A stretch of 30,854 nt of DNA, from contig CASELB010000104.1 of assembly GCA_949288685.1 (NCBI GenBank), positions 1-30,854 on the forward strand, in the 5' to 3' direction. The stretch's first letter is position 1. Each line of letters begins with the position of its first letter. A program made the translations under genes and the position numbers. Positions 24,629 to 30,854 of this stretch are shown piece after piece. The notes under the pieces were generated by a model. That model was not told the DNA's origin. It searched no databases and worked only from the letters and a program-made list of their open reading frames with translations. The stretch is from an uncultured bacterium (GTDB lineage: Bacteria > Cyanobacteriota > Vampirovibrionia > Gastranaerophilales > Gastranaerophilaceae).

Positions 24629-27124
24629 TTATTCCCTGAAACTTGCTTCTGAAATATTTTTCTTTATAACAGAACGAATATTTGCCATCTGTTGTTCAAT
24701 CACTTCATCAGTAAGCGTTGCTGCACTATCCTGCATTTTAACACGGAATGCAACACTTTTGAACCCGTCACTGACGTGTTCACCCTGATATATATCAAAA
24801 ATTTCACAACCGTTAAACAGATTATTTGCAACACCTTTTTTAACAAGTTTTTCAAGTTCTGCCCACGGATATGTATCCGGAATGATTACAGCCAAATCTC
24901 TCTGAACTTCCGGAAACTGCGGAAGTTTTTTGTATCTTACTACAGTTTCATTGACCGCTGCAATCAAAGCATCTACATCAAGTTTGAAAATAAATGCCGG
25001 CTGATTAATCTTAAGTTTATTTAATAATTCTGGGTGAATTTCACCATAGTAACCGACTACTTGAGGATGTTTGCCAAGCAGAGTGAGAACTGCCGTTTTA
25101 TACGGATGCAGAGTCGAATGAGTTTCAGCAATTGAAGATTCGGCAAGCAACTGATACTTAACTCTCTTATCAAGTCCAAGTTCTGCCAAAACCTTATCGG
25201 TAATACCTTTTATAGAATAAAAATCTATATCCGCATTAATTTTAGAGGTATTAGAACTCCATTTTCTGTTTTCTTTATTACCGCACATAACGCCTGTAAG
25301 AACCTGACTTTCTTTAACACCTGCATTTTTATTATCCGCAGGAGCCGTCTTTATATATGTCTTGCCAAACTCGTAGAACCATAGAGTTTTTTGACCGTTA
25401 TCCCAATTGTATTTGAGGCAATTCAGCATATTTGCGGCAAGCGTTTGCCTTAACATCGTATATTCTTCACTTTGCGGCTTTTCTACATATATAGCATTTT
25501 CTTTATCATATTTTATCCCGAACTGGTTTAACAAAGGTTCGCCGATAAGAGAAGTTGTAACAACTTCATCAAATCCGGACGCCGACATTATTGTTCGTAT
25601 TTTTTTGATAATTTTTTCTTCAAGAGAAATAACCGGAGTTGCAGACTTGTCAGGAAGTGTCGGTGTAATTTTATCATACCCGTTAATTCTTGCAATTTCT
25701 TCTATTAAATCAACTTCTCTTGTAACATCTTCCGCTCTGAATGACGGAACTTCAATTCTTGCAGCAGCATCATTTTTACCGAGAAGTTTAAATCCTAATC
25801 TTTCTAAAATATTGATACATTTTTCCTGTTCAATTTCGCACCCTAACAATCTTTTGATTTCACTAAACCTTAACGTAATATTTATAGGGCTGTACTCTGC
25901 GCTGCCGTCAGAGACAACACATTCAACTTTGGCATCTGCATATTTAATAAGCAAATCTATTGCCCTTTGCAAACCAGATTTAACCGCCATCGGATCAACT
26001 CCGCGTTCAAATCTTGCACACGCTTCAGAACGATATCCTACACTACGTGCACTTTTCCTGTTTGTAGCCGGAGTAAAGTATGCAGCTTCCAGTGCCAGAT
26101 TTTTAGAATTTTCATCAATTTCGGAATTTGCCCCGCCAAATACACCGCCAAGACAAACAGGTTTTTCTCTTGTTGCTATTACAACAGATTCACCGGTTAA
26201 CTCACGTTCAACTTCATCAAGCGTAACCAGTTTTTCACCCGGCACAGCGTACCTTACCGACAAATATCCGTTAAGTTTATCATAGTCAAAAGCGTGCAGC
26301 GGCGTTCCGTATTCAAGTAACACATAATTTGTGATATCAACAACATTATTTATAGCACGAATACCTGATGTAAGGAGCCTTTTCTGCATCCAGTCAGGCG
26401 AAGGCTTTATATTTATACCCTTTAATACCGCTATTGAATAATATTTGCAAGTATCTTTATCCTTTATTGCGACTTCAAAACCTTTATCCGGTATTGTTTC
26501 ATCAACCTCTACATAATTTTGCTTAAGCTGCTTGTCAAATAAAGCACAAAGCTCTCTTGCAATACCGATAACAGACATTTCGTCCCCGCGGTTTGCGGTA
26601 GGTGCAACGTGAAGAACCACATCATGGTCAAACCCTAAAACTTTTTCCACATCTTCTCCGATTTTTACATCAGGGAATATTCTGTTGAGAATTAAAATTC
26701 CGTCTTCTTCCTGATAATTTCTGTCATCAACGCCCAGTTCATCTGCCGAACACAGCATGCCCTGAGACTCTACACCTCTGATTACGGCAGGAGTAAGTGT
26801 AAACTGTTCACCGGTTTTACGGTTAAGGACATTACTGCCGACTGATGCGTAAGGAATAATCTGACCTTCCGCTATATTTTGCGCGCCGCATACAACCGTC
26901 TTCAACCCAGAACCGTTATTAATTGTTACAAGATGAAGTTTATCCGCATTAGGATGCTGATCAATTTTTTCTATTTTTGCAGTTACAATATTGGTGAATT
27001 TCGGTTTTATTTCCTCTATTTCTTCTACCTCTAAACCGCTCATTGTAAGCTCATGAGCTATTTCTTCCGGAGTTTTATCCGTTAAATCAACAAATTCATT
27101 CAACCAGCTTATTGAAACCTGCAT
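24629..27124 (-). CDS. pheT: Phenylalanine-tRNA ligase beta subunit
   Basis: Beta subunit of phenylalanyl-tRNA synthetase, 831 residues, normal for the long bacterial form. Seen in order: N-terminal domain (MQVSISWLNEFVDL), the EMAP/tRNA-binding OB fold (~40-150, with LHLVTINNGSGLKTVVCGAQN), the B3/B4 editing domain (~205-380), B5 (~400-470), the catalytic-like core (~480-690) and the C-terminal FDX-ACB anticodon domain starting FPEVQRDLAVIIP. The alpha subunit gene pheS, usually upstream, is not in this window. GAGAGGA precedes the ATG. Confidence 0.97.
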   Translation of the reverse strand: MQVSISWLNEFVDLTDKTPEEIAHELTMSGLEVEEIEEIKPKFTNIVTAKIEKIDQHPNADKLHLVTINNGSGLKTVVCGAQNIAEGQIIPYASVGSNVLNRKTGEQFTLTPAVIRGVESQGMLCSADELGVDDRNYQEEDGILILNRIFPDVKIGEDVEKVLGFDHDVVLHVAPTANRGDEMSVIGIARELCALFDKQLKQNYVEVDETIPDKGFEVAIKDKDTCKYYSIAVLKGINIKPSPDWMQKRLLTSGIRAINNVVDITNYVLLEYGTPLHAFDYDKLNGYLSVRYAVPGEKLVTLDEVERELTGESVVIATREKPVCLGGVFGGANSEIDENSKNLALEAAYFTPATNRKSARSVGYRSEACARFERGVDPMAVKSGLQRAIDLLIKYADAKVECVVSDGSAEYSPINITLRFSEIKRLLGCEIEQEKCINILERLGFKLLGKNDAAARIEVPSFRAEDVTREVDLIEEIARINGYDKITPTLPDKSATPVISLEEKIIKKIRTIMSASGFDEVVTTSLIGEPLLNQFGIKYDKENAIYVEKPQSEEYTMLRQTLAANMLNCLKYNWDNGQKTLWFYEFGKTYIKTAPADNKNAGVKESQVLTGVMCGNKENRKWSSNTSKINADIDFYSIKGITDKVLAELGLDKRVKYQLLAESSIAETHSTLHPYKTAVLTLLGKHPQVVGYYGEIHPELLNKLKINQPAFIFKLDVDALIAAVNETVVRYKKLPQFPEVQRDLAVIIPDTYPWAELEKLVKKGVANNLFNGCEIFDIYQGEHVSDGFKSVAFRVKMQDSAATLTDEVIEQQMANIRSVIKKNISEASFRE

Positions 27125-27209
27125 TTTTTTATCCTCTCACATACTAATTCTATATAATTTAGTTATACTTCAAAAATAAATATAAATAAACAAAATTTCC
27201 GGTATACAA

Positions 27210-27240
27210 TCCAATAAAAAAGCCGCCAATTTAAGCGGCT
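27210..27240 (-). terminator. Terminator of the 723-residue protein gene
   Basis: AGCCGC (27221-27226) and GCGGCT (27235-27240) form a GC stem with an 8-nt loop just after the stop. On the minus strand it runs into TTTTTTATTGG (27220-27210). On the plus strand a T-run also follows, so it may work both ways. Confidence 0.8.
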
Positions 27241-27248
27241 GTTTTTTA

Positions 27249-29420
27249 TTATGCTGTTTGCTTCACTTTACTGTTGTCTTCTGCCTGTTTTTTCAAATAT
27301 TTTTCACGTTCGGGCGGCTGTGCCGGACCCTTTGGCTCCGGTATACCTTGCGCCTTATCTCCTGACTTACGGGTCAATTTATAAGTATATTTTGGTATTG
27401 TAACACCGAGCAAGAACGGTGAAATAACTATCAGGTTAAGCAGGAACGGCAATGAATTTAAAGTCTTTGCAATACCCAGCGCCCTGTTATTTTTAAGTTT
27501 TTTAAGTGCAGGAAGAAGTGTATCTACCATTTTTGTTTGAAGTTCCGGATTTGCATTTCTTATGTAATCAAGAATTTTCTTATTCTTTTCGGCAATATCC
27601 ATCTTCTTTATAGAATCCAGAGTAAAGCTGTCCTTTGCATTAAATATACTTTCCTGACTGCCTGAATAAGAGAATATTCTTGCAAGGTTTCCGCCTTTTC
27701 TATCCAGATATTCACAAACATTTACCAGTTTTTTATGAGAATCTATACCGCCGTACAATGCATCAAGTTCCGCATTATTAATAACACTGATATTACTGTA
27801 CGGATTTAAGTATTTACCGAGTTTCTTTAACCCTTTACCTTCATCTTTTTCATGGTCAATCAGTACAAAACCTGATTTTTTCTCATAAGATTTGATTATT
27901 CCTCTTGTTGCCAGCGGAACAGCAAATACAACAAAAAGCGCGGACAACGGGTCTCTGACAGCTATTTCCTTAATCTCAGAAATATCTTTCTTAAACAATC
28001 TGTCAAACCAGCCTTCATTTTTGCGTTGCTCTTCAGTTTTAATCGGAGCACGTTCATAAGCACGCGCACCACGCGGAATTGTTAAACCTACAACAGATAT
28101 TGCAGACATGAGTGTCGGGGAGAAATTAAATCCGTGGAACTCACCTTCCGCAAGTACAAAATCTTTCCATCCTGCAATCTTCTTACCGATAGCAGAAAAT
28201 CCGCCTTTAAATGATACATTTCCTTTTTGCGGTTCCGCCTCTGGCTTAGCCTGAATATGTTTCAAATGTTCAGCAGCCGCACATTTTGAAGTTTCGCCGG
28301 GCGGCTTATCCCCGAAAGCATACAGCTTAGGCAGATAATTCATTACACCGAGAACAGTTGCACCTGCAGCTATATTTGATGTCCAACGTTTACCTATCAT
28401 TGAATACATAAATTTGTCTAATTTTTCAGATGTTAAATCTTCAGGATTTTTGAATTTAGCGACAACATCATGTGCATACGCCATTAAACCGTTAGTTGCT
28501 TCTTTAATATCATAAGTGGCACCGTCGAGAACAACACGGTTGAGCTTAGACAAATCAGCACCTCTTGTTTCTAACAGGGCTTCATTGATTATCGTATTCA
28601 TCGGATTTGCTAAATCTTTCTTGATATGTTTAACAACTTTTTTCAATTCGCTGCCTTCAAGAACACCATCCGCCCCGAAGTCTTTATTTTTTATAATAGC
28701 TCTGATTGTTTCAATACCATAATCACTGCCAAATGTTTTTTCAATTTCAGCAACAGTCATTTTTTCAGGACGGTCAAATTTAGCAAATTCAACAGATTTA
28801 GCCAGTTTATTCATTGCTTTTGCAATAACATCATCAGACGCCTCCAGCCCGACAGTCTCTTTATACATTTTCTTAAAACCATTCTCTATAATTGAAGATT
28901 TTAATAACGTACCGTCTTTAACAGAACCGCGTTCAATTAAACCAGTAACCGTTTTACCAAAAGATTTTATCAATCTGCTATTTACATAAGTAGATTTTCC
29001 CATCCCCCGCTTTGTCAACCAGAAAATACCGGCAGGAATTGCCATCATTGCAGGTCCGGTTATGCCTTCCCGCCCCAAAACTTCAAGCCCTTCCTGAACA
29101 TGAAGTTTACCGGTAACTTCTTTATCACGGTTAAAGCCCGTCCAGGTTCTTGGCAAAGTCATGCCCAAACCGTCCTGTATGAGAAACAAAGCAACAAACC
29201 CCATAGTCTCTATACGTTGCTTAAAATTTCCTATAACGGTTGCCAGATCAAAATTCCTTGCCCAGTCTAAAAATGTTTTGTCACTACCCGTAAATGCCGG
29301 ACTACGTTTTAATTCTTCCGGAGAAGGTACTTGAGAATGATTAGCGGACAAGCGTCCGGAATTATTGTTTTTACTGTTTTTGCCGACGCTGTCATAAGTA
29401 TTAATTGGATTGATGTTCAA
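27249..29420 (-). CDS. Large lineage-type protein with F-x-G motifs, hydrophobic segments and an EF-hand-like loop
   Basis: A 723-residue protein of unrecognised family. The N-terminus is Asn/Ser-rich (MNINPINTYD, KNSKNNNSG) and ends in PAFTG (residues 41-45). A proline/glutamate linker near 392-400 is followed by a second such motif, SFKGG (403-407), as if two modules were joined. Three hydrophobic stretches end in the same G-x-T-x-P-[RK] motif: GMTLPR (86-91), GLTIPR (445-450) and GVTIPK (672-677). Residues 247-258 (DFGADGVLEGSE) look like an EF-hand loop with a Gly at position 3. The C-terminus is polar. Start is a TTG with AAGGA 7 nt upstream; no upstream in-frame ATG exists. N-terminal F-x-G motifs are reminiscent of Gastranaerophilales proteomes. 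Function unknown; probably membrane-associated. Confidence 0.7.
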   Translation of the reverse strand: MNINPINTYDSVGKNSKNNNSGRLSANHSQVPSPEELKRSPAFTGSDKTFLDWARNFDLATVIGNFKQRIETMGFVALFLIQDGLGMTLPRTWTGFNRDKEVTGKLHVQEGLEVLGREGITGPAMMAIPAGIFWLTKRGMGKSTYVNSRLIKSFGKTVTGLIERGSVKDGTLLKSSIIENGFKKMYKETVGLEASDDVIAKAMNKLAKSVEFAKFDRPEKMTVAEIEKTFGSDYGIETIRAIIKNKDFGADGVLEGSELKKVVKHIKKDLANPMNTIINEALLETRGADLSKLNRVVLDGATYDIKEATNGLMAYAHDVVAKFKNPEDLTSEKLDKFMYSMIGKRWTSNIAAGATVLGVMNYLPKLYAFGDKPPGETSKCAAAEHLKHIQAKPEAEPQKGNVSFKGGFSAIGKKIAGWKDFVLAEGEFHGFNFSPTLMSAISVVGLTIPRGARAYERAPIKTEEQRKNEGWFDRLFKKDISEIKEIAVRDPLSALFVVFAVPLATRGIIKSYEKKSGFVLIDHEKDEGKGLKKLGKYLNPYSNISVINNAELDALYGGIDSHKKLVNVCEYLDRKGGNLARIFSYSGSQESIFNAKDSFTLDSIKKMDIAEKNKKILDYIRNANPELQTKMVDTLLPALKKLKNNRALGIAKTLNSLPFLLNLIVISPFLLGVTIPKYTYKLTRKSGDKAQGIPEPKGPAQPPEREKYLKKQAEDNSKVKQTA

Positions 29421-29882
29421 TGATATGTCCTTCCTGCACCCAAATGTATTCTACACATATTTAAAAAGTCACGTGATAAAAAAAATTTGCTTAATTTTTT
29501 GATTGTTTTTACTTTTCTTTACAAAATTACTTATAGATTTAACATTTTTAAGATAATTTTGCAATAGTTAAAGTGTATTTCCTACAATATTTTTACATTT
29601 ATTAATATTTGAGGCTATAATTTTTATATAAAAAACATCTAATCCGACAGAATTATTTTAAAATATTAAAAGTGTTTTCTTTACATTTATTTTCTATACA
29701 TCATGCCCATTAAATACACGCTCTAAGCCCGATTTAGCCTTTATAACATGATTAACATTTGTAACAATTATGCTGCAGAATTAATACTAAAGGATTACTT
29801 TTTTTATCCGTGTGTGCTATATATAATAATGTAATATCATACGAAAATATACGTGTACTAAGAAAATAAGAACGGAGGCATC
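29421..29882. other. 462-bp AT-rich intergenic region
   Basis: Divergent spacer between the 723-residue gene and the branching enzyme. It is strongly AT-rich with long A/T runs. Two possible plus-strand promoters (29593-29621 and a TATAAT at 29822) were seen. No tRNA, no ORF above about 10 codons with a ribosome site and no convincing terminator were found. The interval 29700-29760 is slightly richer in GC but has no clear fold. Confidence 0.6.
29593..29621 (+). promoter_or_regulatory. Possible distal promoter of the branching-enzyme gene
   Basis: TTACAT (29593-29598), 17 bp, TATAAT (29616-29621). If used, it gives a leader of about 255 nt before the ATG at 29883. A second TATAAT at 29822-29827 lacks a good -35 and would give a leader of about 50 nt. 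Confidence 0.5.
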
Positions 29883-30854
29883 ATGTCAGTTGGACAATTT
29901 GTATTTATGCTGCACAGCCACCTGCCATACTACAGAAAAGCAGGAATGTGGCCATTTGGCGAAGAAAATCTTTACGAATGTATGGCTGAAACATACGTTC
30001 CTTTATTAAACGCAATCTCTGAATTGTACGATGAAGGAATTAAGGCAAAATTAACAGTCGGTATAACGCCGATTCTTGCCGAGCAGCTTAATGACGAACA
30101 CCTTAAACACGGGTTCGTTAAATACATAGATGCACAAATTGCCGCTGTATCAAAAGATTTGGAAAGATACCCGGATCCTAAGGTTGCCCACTCGCAACAC
30201 TTAAAGTATCTTGCAAAGTATTATTTCGATTTATGGAACAAACTCCGTGATGATTATGTTAATAAATATGGCATGGATTTGGTTGGCAATTTCAAAAAGT
30301 ATCAAGATTTGGGTTGTATAGAAATAACAACTTCCGGTGCTACTCACGGGTTCTCTCCGCTTCTTTGCACCGACAGCAATCTTAATGCGCAATTCAAAGT
30401 AGGTTCTGACACAACCAAAAGATTGTTCGGCAAAAAAGCAAAAGGATGTTGGCTGCCTGAATGTGCATACCGTCAAGGATATGAATACGTTGGCAAAGAT
30501 GGTAAAAAACACTGGAGACCGGCTATTGAAGTTACTCTGCAAAACAATGATATTGAATACTTCTTTACTGAATCACACGTAATTGAAGGCGGTAACTCCA
30601 TAGGCAACAGACGTGTAATCGGGGTTTACGGGAATATTGAGTACATCCCGCTTCCTGAAAGAGCAGCTACAGGATACGATACATACTCCGCATACTGGCT
30701 GCCTGACGCACAAGTTGCCGTTATGGGCAGAAATGACAGAGCAGGTTATCAGGTTTGGTCTGCTGCTGACGGGTACCCGGGTGACGGTTGTTTCAGAGAA
30801 TTCCACAAACGTGATGACAAGTCCGGTATGCACTATTGGAGAATTACATCACCA
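29883..30854 (+). CDS. GH57 1,4-alpha-glucan branching enzyme, 3' partial
   Basis: The first 324 residues of a glycoside hydrolase family 57 (DUF1957) enzyme, open to the end of the window. It probably makes the alpha-1,6 branches of glycogen. Seen: conserved region 1 HSHLPYYR (residues 11-18), region 2 TSGATHGFSPLL (~150-161) and region 3 GCWLPECAY with the nucleophile Glu at E193. This W-L-P-E-C pattern marks the branching-enzyme branch rather than GH57 amylases. ACGGAGG precedes the ATG. The acid/base Asp and C-terminal helical domain lie beyond the window. Confidence 0.92.
   Translation, partial: MSVGQFVFMLHSHLPYYRKAGMWPFGEENLYECMAETYVPLLNAISELYDEGIKAKLTVGITPILAEQLNDEHLKHGFVKYIDAQIAAVSKDLERYPDPKVAHSQHLKYLAKYYFDLWNKLRDDYVNKYGMDLVGNFKKYQDLGCIEITTSGATHGFSPLLCTDSNLNAQFKVGSDTTKRLFGKKAKGCWLPECAYRQGYEYVGKDGKKHWRPAIEVTLQNNDIEYFFTESHVIEGGNSIGNRRVIGVYGNIEYIPLPERAATGYDTYSAYWLPDAQVAVMGRNDRAGYQVWSAADGYPGDGCFREFHKRDDKSGMHYWRITSP

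Noticed and set aside
25407..26285. 292-residue plus-strand ORF
   Set aside because: It lies wholly antisense to pheT, whose domains are intact; the translated product is low-complexity Ser/Ile-rich with no family pattern.
29822..29827. Leaderless start for the GH57 gene
   Set aside because: TATAAT lies 55 nt before the ATG and there is a clear ACGGAGG ribosome site, so this gene has a normal leader.

Overview
The window is an AT-rich, gene-dense bacterial chromosome segment made mostly of housekeeping genes, with one short accessory-looking patch at its left end. Gene content points to an anaerobic, fermentative bacterium with two membranes: a pyruvate formate-lyase, an MlaE-type lipid-transport permease, a GatD-type peptidoglycan amidating subunit, a GH57 glucan-branching enzyme and two separate class II tRNA nucleotidyltransferases. 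This mix, together with an Asn-rich protein carrying short F-x-G motifs, best fits the non-photosynthetic relatives of Cyanobacteria found in guts (Gastranaerophilales / Vampirovibrionia, formerly Melainabacteria). That placement is an inference from gene content and was not tested by a phylogeny.

Layout. 1-1379 (+): the tail of an LprI-like gene, a GH108 muramidase cut off after its catalytic domain, and an intact HEPN/MNT (HepT-MntA) toxin-antitoxin pair. 1376-6153 (-): the condensin operon smc-scpA-scpB with a clear sigma-70 promoter. 6290-10055 (-): grpE, dnaJ, a secreted beta-propeller protein and an O-methyltransferase in one tight operon. 10260-11138 (+): an alpha/beta hydrolase with a strong terminator. 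11139-11517: an intergenic region with a candidate GC-rich small RNA gene. 11518-14987 (+): a tRNA nucleotidyltransferase without an HD domain, then pflB with a textbook promoter and terminator. 15060-18533 (-): radA, rsmE and a second, HD-containing tRNA nucleotidyltransferase. 18687-20021 (+): der. 20018-22390 (-): ilvE-mlaE-gatD. 22485-23600 (+): alr. 23675-23833 (-): a 52-residue small protein. 24000-27124 (-): pheT and a secreted SH3-like protein. 27249-29420 (-): a 723-residue lineage-type protein. 29883-end (+): the first part of a GH57 branching enzyme.

The most interesting signals are: (1) four genes (one tRNA nucleotidyltransferase, radA, der, alr) with no Shine-Dalgarno and a TANAAT box exactly 6 nt before the ATG, which predicts leaderless mRNAs, while neighbouring genes have normal leaders; (2) two tRNA nucleotidyltransferases, one of which lacks the flexible loop, predicting split CC- and A-adding activities; (3) a candidate ~60-nt RNA with its own promoter, a 9-G run and a U-tract, bounded by a 9-bp inverted repeat; (4) a HepT-MntA module directly downstream of a lysozyme gene that ends at its domain boundary; (5) the 723-residue protein with three copies of a hydrophobic G-x-T-x-P-[RK] motif, an EF-hand-like loop and F-x-G motifs at the start of each half. 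No tRNA, rRNA, CRISPR array or insertion sequence was recognised.
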